A DNA stretch of 64,000 nt from Bradyrhizobium sp. 1 (GCF_023073315.1 NZ_JADPJH010000010.1:124001-188000), one strand, 5' to 3'; counted from the stretch's first letter, positions 8,384-18,480 are shown. The notes: generated by a model from the sequence alone, not told the origin. Program-made: numbers and translations.

Positions 8384-9166
8384 ATGCAGTCGCCTGAGGC
8401 CAGCACGGCCGTTAGCCCCACCCAAATCCATCTGGCGCTCGCCAATTTCGCCGACGAGGTGGTCGGCACCTTGGCCCGCCTGTTCGCTTATGTGGGGATT
8501 CTGGTGCTGTTTGCCATCCTGGGCCTCGCGGGCCTCGGCCAGCTGCCCAGCCTGCGCGACGATGAGCCCGCTTCGAGGCCGAGCTGGAGCGAGGCCTCCC
8601 GCTCGCATCCGGCGTTCGCCCTCAGCCGGCTCGATTCATCCGAAAAAACAGTCTCTTACACCATCCTGAGGCATCCCGAGGGTGGTCGCAGGGACGTGCT
8701 GCGCTGGACCGGCGAGGCGGACAAGCCCGTGGCCGAGCTCGAGATCTACCGGGAAGGCAGCGAATTCGATGTGACGCGCCCGGCAACCGAGGGCCTGGCC
8801 GTCCGGATGGGACTGGCGGCAGCCACCCCGCTCGAACAGGCCGGCCTGATCGACACGAAATTCGGCCCCGTCGCCCTGTTCCGGCCGACCGGCACGGCGC
8901 AGGGGGCGTGCCTGGGCTATCTCAAGCGTAACGAGGAGCCGGCGCTCCAGATCTCCGGCTTCTCCTGTCACGGCGATACCTTGCCCGCCCAGCGTGCGGC
9001 GGTCGCCTGCACGCTGAACCGGCTGACCCTGCTCGCCTCGGGCAACGAGCCGAAGCTCGCGGAATTGTTCGCCCATGCCGAGCTCAAGCGCCGGCCCTGC
9101 GCCCCCGCGGGCTCGCCGGACTGGCTGCTGGGCGCCGCGAACGCGCAATTGCGCGGAGCGCTTTGA
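8384..9166 (+). CDS. Membrane-anchored protein of unknown function
   Basis: This 260-residue protein has one membrane helix near the N-terminus (LFAYVGILVLFAILGLAGL) and a large, probably periplasmic C-terminal part containing RHPEGGRRDVLRWTGE and pairs of Cys near the end. The ATG at 8384 is preferred to the TTG at 8360 because AGGGA lies just before it. No family is recognised. It lies divergent from asd and upstream of another small exported protein gene. Confidence 0.7.
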   Translation: MQSPEASTAVSPTQIHLALANFADEVVGTLARLFAYVGILVLFAILGLAGLGQLPSLRDDEPASRPSWSEASRSHPAFALSRLDSSEKTVSYTILRHPEGGRRDVLRWTGEADKPVAELEIYREGSEFDVTRPATEGLAVRMGLAAATPLEQAGLIDTKFGPVALFRPTGTAQGACLGYLKRNEEPALQISGFSCHGDTLPAQRAAVACTLNRLTLLASGNEPKLAELFAHAELKRRPCAPAGSPDWLLGAANAQLRGAL

Positions 9167-9322
9167 TCCGCACCAAGCTCAAGTGGCTGGTATCCATGCA
9201 ACTTTTGCCGGCGCGCACGATTATTCAGGCGTGGTGTGACCCAATAGACCTAGTTGCGGACACCCCGGCCGGGCTAGTATGGAGCGAAATCGACTGGCGG
9301 CTTGCTGCCTGAAGGGGACGTG

Positions 9323-9706
9323 ATGAGCTCGAAATTTTCTGCCGCGACCAAATTTGCAACCTGGCTTGCGGCGGGCGCCGTCGTTGCATTGGCATGCGCG
9401 GCACCGGCCTCGGCCGACACCAAGCCCAAGCGCTATGACGATCGCGGCCGCCACTATTACGGCCCGAGCGGCCCCAACACGGTCTATCAGCAGGGACGCA
9501 CCCGCCTCTATGTGAGCAAGCGCTCCTGGCTCGACGGCGGCACCGAGGTCAATCCGGGCGACCGCAAGTTCTCCGACTACGCCTTCCCGCCGGCCGTCGG
9601 CTATCCGTCCTTCGCTCGCGAGAACAACAACCGCCCGATCGATCGCCAGCCGCTCCCGACGCCGGCCGATCTCGGCGGCTATCCGCAGAATTTCCCGCTG
9701 TACTGA
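9323..9706 (+). CDS. Small exported protein of unknown function (127 aa)
   Basis: A signal peptide is clear (residues 1-29, ending APASA), and the mature part is rich in Tyr, Arg and Pro (GRHYYGPSGP, RPIDRQPLPTPADL). GAAGGGGACGTG ahead of the ATG at 9323 gives a ribosome binding site. No enzyme motif is seen. The gene is followed at once by a strong rho-independent terminator, so it is expressed as a single unit ending there. The family is not recognised. Confidence 0.72.
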   Translation: MSSKFSAATKFATWLAAGAVVALACAAPASADTKPKRYDDRGRHYYGPSGPNTVYQQGRTRLYVSKRSWLDGGTEVNPGDRKFSDYAFPPAVGYPSFARENNNRPIDRQPLPTPADLGGYPQNFPLY

Positions 9707-9726
9707 CACCTCGCAGCGACCGAATC

Positions 9727-9757
9727 AAAAGGCCGGGCCTACGCCCGGCCTTTTTGT
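9727..9757 (+). terminator. Rho-independent terminator
   Basis: The stem GGCCGGGC / GCCCGGCC with a four-base loop is followed by TTTTTG and flanked by A and T runs, about 20 bases after the stop of the 9323-9706 gene. Confidence 0.88.
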
Positions 9758-9770
9758 TTTATGAGATCTT

Positions 9771-9883
9771 GTAGGGTGGGTTAGCTGGGCGGATGCGCGA
9801 AGCGCAGTCCGCCCGGCGTAACCCACCTCTTTAGTATCCGCGGAGACAGACTTGGTGGGTTACGCTGCGCTAACCCACCCTAC
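9771..9883. repeat. Inverted-repeat element with GTAGGGTGGGTTA ends
   Basis: The 13-base terminal arms GTAGGGTGGGTTA and TAACCCACCCTAC are exact inverted repeats at 9771 and 9883, with further internal pairs (GCGTAACCCACC and GGTGGGTTACGC). It resembles 10556-10652 in its end sequence but differs inside. It ends three bases from the stop of the hexapeptide acyltransferase gene. Confidence 0.8.
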
Positions 9884-9886
9884 GAT

Positions 9887-10531
9887 TTAGCGGCCTGCTG
9901 CAAAAGCCGGGTCGTAGCGCCTGCAAAAATCCTCGATCGCCTCGGAGCGAAAATCGCCGAGGCGCTCGAAGATGAGCTCATCCGGCCAATCCCACCAGGC
10001 GATCCGGCGCAGGCTCTCCGCGACGGAATCATCAAAGCGCTTGCGGATGGCGCGTGCGGGAACGCCGCCGACGATGGTGTAGGGCTCGACATCGCGGCTG
10101 ACCACCGCGCCCGCGGCGATCACAGCGCCGTCGCCGACGATCACACCCGGCAGCAGGATGGCGGCGTGGCCGATCCAGACATCATTACCGACGATGACGC
10201 GATCGCCGCGGCGCTCCGCGAAGAAGTCGCGGTCACGCGTTGCGGTCGCGTCGTAATACTCCGGGACATAGGTGAAGCGATGCTGCGACGGCCGTCCCAT
10301 CGGATGGTTCGGCGCGCCGATCCGCACCGAGTTTGCGATCGCCGTGAACTTGCCGATGACGGCGTCGGCGACTTCGCAGTTCTCGCCGAGATAGGAGTAG
10401 TCGCCGAGCGAGGCATATTCGATGCGGGTATGGCTGAGGATCTCGCAACGCCGCCCAATCTGCGCCTCACGCAGGCGCACCGTTTCATGGATGATCGTTT
10501 CCGCGATCTTGGGGCGGGGCGAGGTGTCCAT
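9887..10531 (-). CDS. Hexapeptide-repeat acetyltransferase (phosphonate-metabolism/DapH-like)
   Basis: The 214 residues form a left-handed beta-helix: repeated hexapeptides run from [20 protein letters not shown] to [19 protein letters not shown], followed by [16 protein letters not shown]. The insert [18 protein letters not shown] and the C-terminal [10 protein letters not shown] resemble the hexapeptide transferases found in phosphonate operons, but no phn genes are nearby, so substrate is open; chloramphenicol/VatD-type acyltransferases share the fold. The start at 10531 is chosen because the longer frame runs back into an intergenic palindrome. The gene is bracketed by two related inverted-repeat elements. 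Confidence 0.8.
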   Translation of the reverse strand: MDTSPRPKIAETIIHETVRLREAQIGRRCEILSHTRIEYASLGDYSYLGENCEVADAVIGKFTAIANSVRIGAPNHPMGRPSQHRFTYVPEYYDATATRDRDFFAERRGDRVIVGNDVWIGHAAILLPGVIVGDGAVIAAGAVVSRDVEPYTIVGGVPARAIRKRFDDSVAESLRRIAWWDWPDELIFERLGDFRSEAIEDFCRRYDPAFAAGR

Positions 10532-10555
10532 GAAGGTGGCTCCGAGAGCAGGTGC

Positions 10556-10652
10556 CGTAGGGTGGGCAAAGGCGCAAAGCGCCGTGCCCACCATCTCGCG
10601 GCAATCGCGATAGAAGTAAGTGGTGGGCACGCTTCGCTTTGCCCACCCTACG
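10556..10652. repeat. Inverted-repeat element with CGTAGGGTGGGCAAA ends
   Basis: The 15-base terminal arms CGTAGGGTGGGCAAA and TTTGCCCACCCTACG pair exactly, with nested inner arms GTGCCCACCA (10584) and TGGTGGGCAC (10621). It fills the gap between leuB and the hexapeptide acyltransferase gene and belongs with 7096-7221 and, by its ends, 9771-9883. Confidence 0.85.
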
Positions 10653-10669
10653 ATAGCGGTGCTTACCGC

Positions 10670-11782
10670 TTACGCGTGCAGCTTCTGCAATTCCTTCAGA
10701 ATCGCTTCGCCCATCTGCGTGGTCGAGGCGGCCTTCGTGCCCTCCGACTTGATGTCGGCGGTGCGCAGGCCGCTGGCCAGCACCGCGGCGATCGCGGCGT
10801 CGACCTTGTCGGCGAGCGCGCCCATGTCGAAGGAATAGCGCAGCGCCATGCCGAACGACGAGATCATCGCAATGGGATTGGCGAGGCCCTGGCCGGCAAT
10901 GTCGGGCGCCGAGCCGTGCACGGGCTCGTACAGCGCCTTGCGCTTCTTGCTCTTGACGTCGACTTCGCCGAGCGAGGCCGAGGGCAGCATGCCGAGCGAT
11001 CCCGTCAGCATCGCCGCGATGTCGGACAGCATGTCGCCGAACAGATTGTCGGTGACGATGACGTCGAACTGCTTCGGCGCCTTCACCAGCATCATGCCGC
11101 CGGAATCGGCGAGCTGATGCTCGAGCGTGACGTCGGGATATTCGCGCTTGTGGACCGCCGTCATGACCTCATTCCAGAGCACGCCCGATTTCATGACGTT
11201 GCGCTTCTCCATCGACGTCACCTTGTTCTTGCGCTTCCGGGCCAGCTCGAAGGCGACGCGGCCGATGCGCTCGATCTCATAGGTGTCGTAGACCTGGGTA
11301 TCGATCGCGCGCTTCTGGCCGTTGCCGAGATCGGTGATGGTCTTGGGCTCGCCGAAATAGACGCCGCCGGTGAGCTCGCGCACGATGACGATGTCGAGGC
11401 CCTCGACCGCCTCGCGCTTCAGGCTCGAAGCGTCGGCCAGTGCCGGATAGCACACGGCCGGGCGGAGGTTGGCGAACAGAGCGAGATCCTTGCGCAGGCG
11501 CAGCAGGCCGGCTTCGGGGCGAACCTCGTAAGGCACCGCATCCCATTTCGGGCCGCCGACCGCGCCGAAAATGATGGCGTCAGCGGCCAGCGCCTTGGCC
11601 ATGTCGCCTTCGGAGATCGACACCTTGTGGGCGTCATAGGCGGAGCCGCCGACCAGGCCGGTATCGGTCTCGAATTTGGCGATCCCGGCCGAATTGAGCC
11701 AATCGATCAGCCGCTTCACCTCGCCCATCACCTCGGGGCCGATACCGTCGCCGGGGAGCAGCAGCAATTTGTGGGTCGCCAT
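10670..11782 (-). CDS. leuB: 3-isopropylmalate dehydrogenase
   Basis: This 370-residue enzyme performs NAD-dependent oxidative decarboxylation of 3-isopropylmalate in leucine synthesis. [15 protein letters not shown] is at the N-terminus, [13 protein letters not shown] and the metal-binding [10 protein letters not shown] region follow, and the coenzyme motif [19 protein letters not shown] is near the C-terminus. Length is normal. It is a single gene; leuC and leuD are not adjacent, as is usual in Rhizobiales. Confidence 0.97.
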   Translation of the reverse strand: MATHKLLLLPGDGIGPEVMGEVKRLIDWLNSAGIAKFETDTGLVGGSAYDAHKVSISEGDMAKALAADAIIFGAVGGPKWDAVPYEVRPEAGLLRLRKDLALFANLRPAVCYPALADASSLKREAVEGLDIVIVRELTGGVYFGEPKTITDLGNGQKRAIDTQVYDTYEIERIGRVAFELARKRKNKVTSMEKRNVMKSGVLWNEVMTAVHKREYPDVTLEHQLADSGGMMLVKAPKQFDVIVTDNLFGDMLSDIAAMLTGSLGMLPSASLGEVDVKSKKRKALYEPVHGSAPDIAGQGLANPIAMISSFGMALRYSFDMGALADKVDAAIAAVLASGLRTADIKSEGTKAASTTQMGEAILKELQKLHA

Positions 11783-11916
11783 GGTCGTGTCCTCTGAGAT
11801 CGAATTTCGGCCGGAGTGCTAGAGCGGCGTTGCGCGCTTGGCAAGACACCATTGCCGGGGCGCGGCTGTGCAACGCGGGCGGAGCCTGCCACACTGCGGT
11901 CGCCGGAGTACCCCTG

Positions 11917-13146
11917 TTGCACGCCCCTGATCGTCCCCCGCCTGACGCGCACCCCGCGCGGCTGATCCTGACCCTGTCGCTGGCGGCGACGGTCGGGCTC
12001 GGCATCGGCCGCTTTGCCTATGCGCTGGTGCTGCCCGACATGCGGGAGGACCTCGGGTGGTCCTACTCGGCGGCCGGTTTCATGAACACCATCAACGCCG
12101 TCGGCTACCTCGTGGGCGCACTGGTCGCCTCCCGGCTGATCCAGCGGGTCGGCTGGTCGGCGGCGATCCGCGGCGGGACCCTCGCCTGCGTCGCCGCACT
12201 CGCCACTTGCGCGCTGACAGGCAATTTCGTCGCGCTGAGCCTGGCGCGCCTCGTGCTGGGCCTGGGGGCGGCGGCCGGCTTCGTTGCCGGAGGCGCGCTG
12301 GCCGCAACCGTCGCGCAGTCGCAGCCCGCGCGGGCCAATTTCCTGCTGAGCTTGTTCTACGCCGGACCCGGCATCGGCATTCTCTCCTCGGGGCTGATCG
12401 CCCCGTTCACGCTGCAATATTTCGGACCGGGCTCGTGGTGGATCGTCTGGTGGGCGCTGACGCTGCTGTCGGCCGTGATGACCGTGCCGCTGTTCCTGAT
12501 CCGCATCGAAAGCGCCGCGCGCTTCTCGGAAGGCAGCCACGCCGCCTTCGCGCTTCCGCCCGTGCTGATCTATCTCGCAGCCTACTTCCTGTTCGGCGCC
12601 GGCTACATCGCCTACATGACCTTCATGATCGCCTATGTGCGCGACGGCGGCGGCGGAGCCGCGGCACAGGCTGCGTTCTGGAGCCTGATCGGTCTCAGCG
12701 CCTTCGTCACACCGTGGTTCTGGCGTCGCGTGCTTGCGCTCGACCGCGGTGGACTTGCGACCGCGATCATCCTCGGCACCAACGCGCTCGGTGCCGCCTT
12801 GCCGATGCTCGGACATTCGCCGGCGTGGCTCGCGACCTCGGCCGTCGTGTTCGGCGTCGCCTTCTTCGCCGTCGTCGGCTCGACCACGGCCTTCGTCCGC
12901 TTCAATTATCCGCCCGAGGTGTGGCCAACTGCGATCGCGGCGATGACGATCTCGTTCGGGGTCGGCCAGACACTCGGCCCGATCGTGGTCGGCGCGATCA
13001 CGGATGCGCTGGGCAGCTTGAGTTACGCGCTGAATGTGTCGGCGGCGCTGCTGGCGCTGGGGGCGGTGCTGTCGTTGCTTCAGCGCAAGGTCGGGCCGAC
13101 CAGGCACCCTACGGCACCGGAGAGCTATCCCGGCGCGGGGCCGTAA
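11917..13146 (+). CDS. MFS transporter, YbfB/YjiJ type
   Basis: The protein has about 12 membrane helices and begins with LSLAATVGLGIGRFAYALVLPDM, characteristic of the YbfB/YjiJ group of major facilitator carriers; substrates are not established. Start choice is uncertain: the frame is open from a TTG at 11830, but the TTG at 11917 follows GGAG at reasonable spacing and leaves a short leader before helix 1. No ATG is available near there. Its 3' end overlaps the convergent lolA gene by 22 bases. Confidence 0.8.
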   Translation: MHAPDRPPPDAHPARLILTLSLAATVGLGIGRFAYALVLPDMREDLGWSYSAAGFMNTINAVGYLVGALVASRLIQRVGWSAAIRGGTLACVAALATCALTGNFVALSLARLVLGLGAAAGFVAGGALAATVAQSQPARANFLLSLFYAGPGIGILSSGLIAPFTLQYFGPGSWWIVWWALTLLSAVMTVPLFLIRIESAARFSEGSHAAFALPPVLIYLAAYFLFGAGYIAYMTFMIAYVRDGGGGAAAQAAFWSLIGLSAFVTPWFWRRVLALDRGGLATAIILGTNALGAALPMLGHSPAWLATSAVVFGVAFFAVVGSTTAFVRFNYPPEVWPTAIAAMTISFGVGQTLGPIVVGAITDALGSLSYALNVSAALLALGAVLSLLQRKVGPTRHPTAPESYPGAGP

Positions 13147-13937
13147 TTGGTGAAGTCGATCTTGAACATGCCGGGATCGAGCTTCTTGGTCGCGTCGAGA
13201 TTGTAGACCGCGATCGTGGTGTCGTAGCCCTGCGGATCGGTGACGGTCCACTGCTTCAACTGGCCGTCCTTGGCGCCGAACATCAGCATCAGGCGGCTGG
13301 TGCCGACCAGCGCCTGCTTCTCCTCGATCGTGACGCTGACGAAGATATCGTCGGCCGTGACGCTGACGACATTGGTGTCCTTCATCAGGTCGATGCGGTC
13401 GGACAGCAGGAAGCGCAGCGGCGTCTGTGACAACGGATAGACGTCCTGCGTCGCAAGCTTGCGGTCGCGCACCACCAGCGAGGATCCGTCGGCGACGATG
13501 TCGATCGGGCTTGGCGCGTCATATTCGAAGCGCACCTTGCCCGGCTTCTGGATGTAGAAATCGCCCTGCGTCTTGCTGCCGTCGGGGCCGACCTGGACGA
13601 AATTCCCGACCAGCGTCGACAGCGACGACAGATAGGCGCTGACCTTGGCCGCCTGCGCCTTCTGGTTGGCGTCAAAAGTCTGGAAGATGCTGCTCGGCAC
13701 GTTGCGGCGCGGATCCGGAATGACCGGGTTCGGCGGCGTCTGCGTCGCGCCGGTGACGGCGGGCCCACTGGCGGACGCGCCGGCATCGCGGCCCTTCGGC
13801 GCGGGTTTTGGCACGGGCACGGTCTGCGCGAATGACGTCGCGGTCACCATCGCGGCGGTGACGAGAAGCACGCCGGCCACGCGCGCGCTCCGCGCAGCGA
13901 TGGTGGCAGCGAATCGAATGTCCGGAGGTCTGATCAA
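13125..13937 (-). CDS. lolA: Outer-membrane lipoprotein carrier protein
   Basis: This 270-residue periplasmic protein has a signal peptide (through TATSFAQ), a Pro/Ala-rich spacer and a LolA domain: YLSSLSTLVGNFVQVGPDG, GDFYIQKPGKVRFEYD and the C-terminal YDTTIAVYNLDATKKLDP. LolA ferries lipoproteins from LolCDE to the outer membrane. The start is a TTG at 13937 preceded by AGGACG, since no suitable ATG is available. It follows ftsK with a 95-base gap, the usual alphaproteobacterial order. Its 3' end overlaps the MFS gene tail to tail. Confidence 0.88.
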   Translation of the reverse strand: MIRPPDIRFAATIAARSARVAGVLLVTAAMVTATSFAQTVPVPKPAPKGRDAGASASGPAVTGATQTPPNPVIPDPRRNVPSSIFQTFDANQKAQAAKVSAYLSSLSTLVGNFVQVGPDGSKTQGDFYIQKPGKVRFEYDAPSPIDIVADGSSLVVRDRKLATQDVYPLSQTPLRFLLSDRIDLMKDTNVVSVTADDIFVSVTIEEKQALVGTSRLMLMFGAKDGQLKQWTVTDPQGYDTTIAVYNLDATKKLDPGMFKIDFTNYGPAPG

Positions 13938-14032
13938 CGCGTCGTCCTGTGTGGCTGGGCGCCTTTTTAGCGTGATTTTGGGCAAAAGCAGATAACGATT
14001 TCGCGTGAAATTACGTTTTGAGGCTCCTCGCC

Positions 14033-16516
14033 TCACATATGGCTGTCTTCTTCCTCGACCAGAATCTCGCGTTTTCCGGCGTGATTGGCGGGTCCGACGA
14101 TGCCTTCCAGTTCCATGCGCTCCATCAGCGACGCGGCGCGGTTGTAGCCGATCTGCAGGCGGCGCTGGATGTAGCTGGTCGAGGCCTTGCGGTCGCGTTT
14201 GACGATGGCAACGGCCTGCGTGAACAGGTCGCCGCCGCCATCCGCGCCCATGCCGCTGGCATCGAACACGGCGCCGCCGTCCTCGTCCTCGGTGGGCTCT
14301 TCCGCGGTAACAGCTTCGAGATATTCCGGCTGGCCCTGCGTCTTGAGGTGGCGCACCACCTTCTCGACTTCGTCGTCCGACGCAAACGGTCCGTGCACGC
14401 GGCTGATGCGGCCGCCGCCGGCCATGTAGAGCATGTCGCCCTGGCCGAGCAGCTGCTCGGCGCCCATTTCGCCCAGAATCGTGCGGCTGTCGATCTTGGA
14501 CGTCACCTGGAAGGCGATGCGGGTCGGGAAGTTCGCCTTGATGGTGCCGGTGATGACGTCCACGGACGGACGCTGCGTCGCCAGGATCACATGCAGGCCG
14601 GCGGCGCGCGCCATCTGCGCGAGGCGCTGCACCGCGCCTTCGATGTCCTTGCCGGCGACCATCATCAGGTCGGCCATTTCGTCGACGATGATGACGATGT
14701 AGGGCAGCGGGTCGAGCGAGAGCTTCTCTTCCTCGTAGATCGCCTTGCCGGTTTCCTTGTCGAAGCCGGTGTGCACCGTGCGCGTCGGCTCTTCGCCCTT
14801 GGCCTTCAGTTCGCCCAGGCGCGTATTGTAGCCGTCGATGTTGCGCACACCGAGCTTGGCCATGTTCTTGTAGCGCTCTTCCATCTCGCGCACGGCCCAT
14901 TTCAGCGCGACGACCGCCTTCTTCGGGTCCGTCACGACGGGGGTGAGCAGATGGGGAATACCGTCATAGACGGAGAGTTCGAGCATCTTCGGATCGACCA
15001 TGATCAGGCGGCACTGATCGGGGCGCAGCCGATAGACCAGGCTGAGGATCATGGTGTTGATCGCGACCGATTTGCCGGAGCCGGTGGTGCCGGCGATCAG
15101 CATGTGCGGCGTGCGGGCGAGGTCGATGATGACAGGGTCGCCGCCGATGGTCTTGCCGAGGCACAGTGGCAGCTTCGCCACCGACTCCGTGGTTTCCTTG
15201 GCGACCAGCAATTCGCGCAGATAGACCTTTTCGCGATGCGCGTTCGGCAGCTCGATGCCGATGGCATTGCGGCCGGGCACGACCGCGACGCGCGCCGACA
15301 GCGCGCTCATCGAGCGGGCGATGTCGTCAGCCAAGCCGATCACGCGCGACGACTTGATGCCGGGGGCCGGCTCCAGCTCGTACAGCGTGACCACGGGACC
15401 CGGATGGGCCTTTACGATGTCGCCGCGCACGCCGAAGTCCTGCAGCACGCCTTCGAGCGCGCGCGAATTGGTTTCCAGCTCGGCCTTGCTGAGCGGCTGG
15501 CGATCGCCTGCCTTGGGCGCGGCAAGCACGGAGACGGACGGAAGCTCGAACTTGTCGGAGGATTTTTTGGAAGCGGCTTTTGGCGCAGCTTTCTTGCGTG
15601 GGGCACGCGCGGCGGGCTCTTCCTCTTCTTCCTCCTCGTCGTCCGCTTCCTCTTCGTGCGCGTCTTCGTAGTCCTCGTCCTCGGACTGCGGCGAGATCGA
15701 CGGCGCGGCGCGGCCACCGCCGAGCTTCGGCTCCTGGCGGCTGAAGGCGATCGCCTTGGTCTTCGGCCCGCTCGAGACCAGCGAGCGGTAAGCGGCACCA
15801 CACAGCCAGATCAGCCGTGCCTTCGTGCTCATCAGCGCGTGGAACAACCAGCCCAGTGACACCGAGCCGCGATCGCTCTCTTCGTTTTCGTCGAGCGGCT
15901 TGTCGTCATCCTCGATGTCCGCGAGTTCCTCGTCGTGCTCACGCGCGCCGAGACCGCAGGCGATCAGGAAAGTCGCGGCCAGGCCTGCAAACAGGATCAC
16001 ACCGAGCACCGTGCGATAGATCGCGCCAGGCGGTCCGAAAATTACCGCGGGCGCGCGTACCAGCGCATCGCCGACCACACCGCCCAAACCGGTCGGCAGC
16101 GGCCATGCGCCGCCGTGCGGCCAGCAGCTGACGAAGCCAGCCGCGATCACCGTGCAGAGGATCCAGCAGCCGAGCCGCAGCGCTTCGCGGTCGAACGGGC
16201 GATGGGTCATCATGCGCCAGCCCCAGACCGCCACGGTCAGGACCAGCATGATCGCGCCGAGCCCGAGGATCTGCATCGCAAGGTCGGCGCCGATCGCACC
16301 GGCATAACCAAGAATGTTGCGGATCGGCCGCGAGGTGGCGTGGCTGAGACTGGGATCCTGCACCGACCAGGTCATCATCGCCGCCGAGGCTGTGCCCGAC
16401 AGCGTGATCAGGCCGAAGCCGGTGAGCTCGCGCACGCGCCGCGTCAACGCCTCGCGGATCGACGGCGGCAAATGGCCGACCAGTGGAATGACACGTTCGA
16501 TTGCCGACATGCTCAC
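14033..16516 (-). CDS. ftsK: DNA translocase FtsK
   Basis: This 827-residue septal ATPase moves chromosome ends toward dif during division and activates XerCD. N-terminal membrane helices (about residues 30-215) are followed by an acidic, Lys/Ala-rich linker (about 270-330). The motor carries Walker [13 protein letters not shown] near residue 477 and Walker [13 protein letters not shown] near 612. The C-terminal winged-helix gamma domain (about 760-827) has [20 protein letters not shown] for reading KOPS sites. It lies nine bases after the aminotransferase gene, so the two are probably co-transcribed, with lolA downstream. Confidence 0.96.
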   Translation of the reverse strand: MSMSAIERVIPLVGHLPPSIREALTRRVRELTGFGLITLSGTASAAMMTWSVQDPSLSHATSRPIRNILGYAGAIGADLAMQILGLGAIMLVLTVAVWGWRMMTHRPFDREALRLGCWILCTVIAAGFVSCWPHGGAWPLPTGLGGVVGDALVRAPAVIFGPPGAIYRTVLGVILFAGLAATFLIACGLGAREHDEELADIEDDDKPLDENEESDRGSVSLGWLFHALMSTKARLIWLCGAAYRSLVSSGPKTKAIAFSRQEPKLGGGRAAPSISPQSEDEDYEDAHEEEADDEEEEEEEPAARAPRKKAAPKAASKKSSDKFELPSVSVLAAPKAGDRQPLSKAELETNSRALEGVLQDFGVRGDIVKAHPGPVVTLYELEPAPGIKSSRVIGLADDIARSMSALSARVAVVPGRNAIGIELPNAHREKVYLRELLVAKETTESVAKLPLCLGKTIGGDPVIIDLARTPHMLIAGTTGSGKSVAINTMILSLVYRLRPDQCRLIMVDPKMLELSVYDGIPHLLTPVVTDPKKAVVALKWAVREMEERYKNMAKLGVRNIDGYNTRLGELKAKGEEPTRTVHTGFDKETGKAIYEEEKLSLDPLPYIVIIVDEMADLMMVAGKDIEGAVQRLAQMARAAGLHVILATQRPSVDVITGTIKANFPTRIAFQVTSKIDSRTILGEMGAEQLLGQGDMLYMAGGGRISRVHGPFASDDEVEKVVRHLKTQGQPEYLEAVTAEEPTEDEDGGAVFDASGMGADGGGDLFTQAVAIVKRDRKASTSYIQRRLQIGYNRAASLMERMELEGIVGPANHAGKREILVEEEDSHM

Positions 16517-16525
16517 GGGCCCCGC

Positions 16526-17734
16526 CTAACCCAGAGTCTCGACCAGGCGGTGCAACGCCGCCGCCGTGGTCTCGCCATCCTGCACCAGCGCGAGGCGAAT
16601 GTAGCCTGCGCCGGGATTGAAGCCGTCGGGCTGGAGCCGGGCCAAAAAGCTGCCGGGCACCACGCGCACGCCTGCTTCCTTGAAGAGTCTTAGACACACC
16701 GACACGTCGTCGCCGAGCTCGGACGTGTTGAGCCAGACGCAGAAGCCGGCGTCGGGCCGGCGATAGCCGTAACGATTGCCGATGATCTGGTCGGCGAGAT
16801 CGAACTTGATCCGGTAGAGCCTGCGGTTCTCCTCGACATGCGCTTCGTCGCCGTAAGCGACGGTCGCGACATGCTGGAGCGGCACCGGGACCTGCGGGGC
16901 TGCGATGTTGCGCAGCTCGAGGAACATGCCGATGAATCTCTTGTCGCCGGCGGCAAAGCCGACGCGCAGGCCCGGCAGGTTTGAGCGCTTCGACAGCGAC
17001 TGGAACGCAGCCACGCGGGTGAAATCGGGGCCGGCGCATTCGAGCGCGCTGCCCGGGGCCTCGCGCGTGTAGATCTCGGAGTAGCACTCGTCGCTGAGGA
17101 TCATGAAGTTGTAGCGATCGGCGAGCTGCTTCAGGCGCGTGAAATAATCGCGCGATGCGACGGAGCCCTGCGGATTGGCGGGCGAGGCCAGATAGAACGC
17201 CACGGTGCGCGCCAGCGTCGCCTCGTCGATGGCGTCGAGATCGGGCAGGAAACCGTTTTCGACGGTGGTCGGCAGATAGACCGACTCGCAAGCTGCGGCA
17301 CCGGCGCCGGCGCCATAGACCGGATAGAACGGATTCGGCATCAGGATGGCGGGCTTGCCGGGCTTCGGGCCGACATAGCGCGCGGCTGCGATCGCGGCGA
17401 GGAACAGCCCTTCGCGGCTGCCATTGAGGACGAGCATTTCGCTCTTGGGGTCGAGCGCTCGCGGCAGCTTGAAGCGCGATGACAACCAGGCGCTGGCTGC
17501 AATCCGGAACGGCTCGGTGCCCTGGTTCATCGGGTAACGGCCGAAATCGGCGATGTGCTTGGCCAGCACCGGACCGACGAAATCGGGCACGGGATGCTGC
17601 GGCTCGCCGACCGCGAGCGAAATCAAGGGTTTGCCGGGTTGATGCGGCGCCAGTAGCTCGTTCAGCCGGACAAAGGGCGAGCGTTCGCTATCGGAACTTC
17701 CACTGGCCTGCGGCGCACGGGATGAAGCGGTCAT
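16526..17734 (-). CDS. Class I/II PLP-dependent aminotransferase, DapC-like
   Basis: This 402-residue fold-type I aminotransferase has LISLAVGEPQHPVPDF near the start, LASPANPQGSVAS for substrate carboxylate binding, LSDECYSEIY, and the PLP Lys in SLSKRSNLPGLRVGF. The pattern resembles succinyldiaminopimelate aminotransferases of the DapC type (lysine and cell-wall precursor), but other amino acid aminotransferases cannot be excluded. The ATG at 17734 is chosen; 17740 is also possible. It heads the aminotransferase-ftsK-lolA block. Confidence 0.85.
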   Translation of the reverse strand: MTASSRAPQASGSSDSERSPFVRLNELLAPHQPGKPLISLAVGEPQHPVPDFVGPVLAKHIADFGRYPMNQGTEPFRIAASAWLSSRFKLPRALDPKSEMLVLNGSREGLFLAAIAAARYVGPKPGKPAILMPNPFYPVYGAGAGAAACESVYLPTTVENGFLPDLDAIDEATLARTVAFYLASPANPQGSVASRDYFTRLKQLADRYNFMILSDECYSEIYTREAPGSALECAGPDFTRVAAFQSLSKRSNLPGLRVGFAAGDKRFIGMFLELRNIAAPQVPVPLQHVATVAYGDEAHVEENRRLYRIKFDLADQIIGNRYGYRRPDAGFCVWLNTSELGDDVSVCLRLFKEAGVRVVPGSFLARLQPDGFNPGAGYIRLALVQDGETTAAALHRLVETLG

Positions 17735-17910
17735 GACCATTCTGGACGCCAGCACTCTTGGAACAGCCGGTCGCAGCAAGGCGCCGGCGGGAAGCGGTTC
17801 AGTTCACCATAGATAGGGCGAGGTTAAGACGCGATTAACCATCGGCGGGCGGGTGCGTCCAGAGCGGGAATATTGGGGCCGAATAACAACGGGATGCGCG
17901 GCGGTTCCAG

Positions 17911-17932
17911 CCTCTCCCGCAAGCGGGAGAGG
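17911..17932. repeat. Perfect hairpin in intergenic DNA
   Basis: CCTCTCCCGC and GCGGGAGAGG flank AA. This is a common Bradyrhizobium intergenic palindrome, lying between the aminotransferase and GFA genes. It has no T run, so terminator function is doubtful. Confidence 0.6.
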
Positions 17933-17989
17933 TCGGCGCGCAAGCGCCGCTGACGCCAGAACAGAGATAGAATGCTGTCAGGGATCGAC

Positions 17990-18394
17990 CTAATGCTCCG
18001 GCAGCTTCTCGAACGTCGCCATGCCCGCGGGGATCGCGTGGAACTCCTGGCTGTCGCAGGTGTAGATCGCCATCTGCGGGCGGAACTGTTTCGGCTCGTC
18101 CAGCGTGCCGACCTTCAGGATCGCTGCGGGCAGGCCCGGAACCTTGGTCACCAGATGGGTACCGCATTCGGCGCAGAATTCGCGCGTGACGGCGCGTTCG
18201 AGATCCTTGCGCGTGAACTGCTTGGGTTGTCCGATGATGTAGCTGAAGCCGGCCGCCGGCATCGCAATGAAGGTGTTGGGCGCACCGCCCGAGATGTACT
18301 GGCACTCGCGGCAATGACACTGGGCCTGCATCATCGCATCGCCCTCGGCGACATAGCGCACTTCGCCGCAATAGCATCCGCCTTCCAAACGCAT
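17990..18394 (-). CDS. GFA family (glutathione-dependent formaldehyde-activating-like) zinc protein
   Basis: This 134-residue protein has the GFA zinc-binding cysteines: GGCYCGEVRY, QCHCRECQ and REFCAECGTHL. The fold binds two zincs. Named after Gfa, which condenses formaldehyde with glutathione, most members have unknown substrates. GGGAGGT precedes the ATG at 18394. It lies downstream of amtB on the same strand but beyond a strong terminator, so it is probably independently transcribed. Confidence 0.85.
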   Translation of the reverse strand: MRLEGGCYCGEVRYVAEGDAMMQAQCHCRECQYISGGAPNTFIAMPAAGFSYIIGQPKQFTRKDLERAVTREFCAECGTHLVTKVPGLPAAILKVGTLDEPKQFRPQMAIYTCDSQEFHAIPAGMATFEKLPEH

Positions 18395-18480
18395 GACGAC
18401 CTCCCGATTGTTTTTCGTTGTGGTCGGTATTTCTGCGCCGGCAATCTGGAATGGCAATGCTTTTCTTTGTCGCGCTGGGC

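Noticed and set aside
11728..13251. A 507-codon minus frame opposite the MFS gene that runs into leuB
   Set aside because: It crosses the ends of two real genes in another frame and has a low-complexity charged translation.
13938..14900. N-terminal extension of lolA through the ftsK region
   Set aside because: The frame is open by chance through ftsK codons; the signal peptide after 13937 marks the real start.
15600..15670. The GAGGA-rich run in ftsK as a repeat or foreign insert
   Set aside because: It codes for the acidic linker usual between the FtsK membrane and motor domains.
14018..15859. A 613-codon open frame antisense to ftsK
   Set aside because: It is a shadow frame; FtsK motifs on the minus strand are complete.
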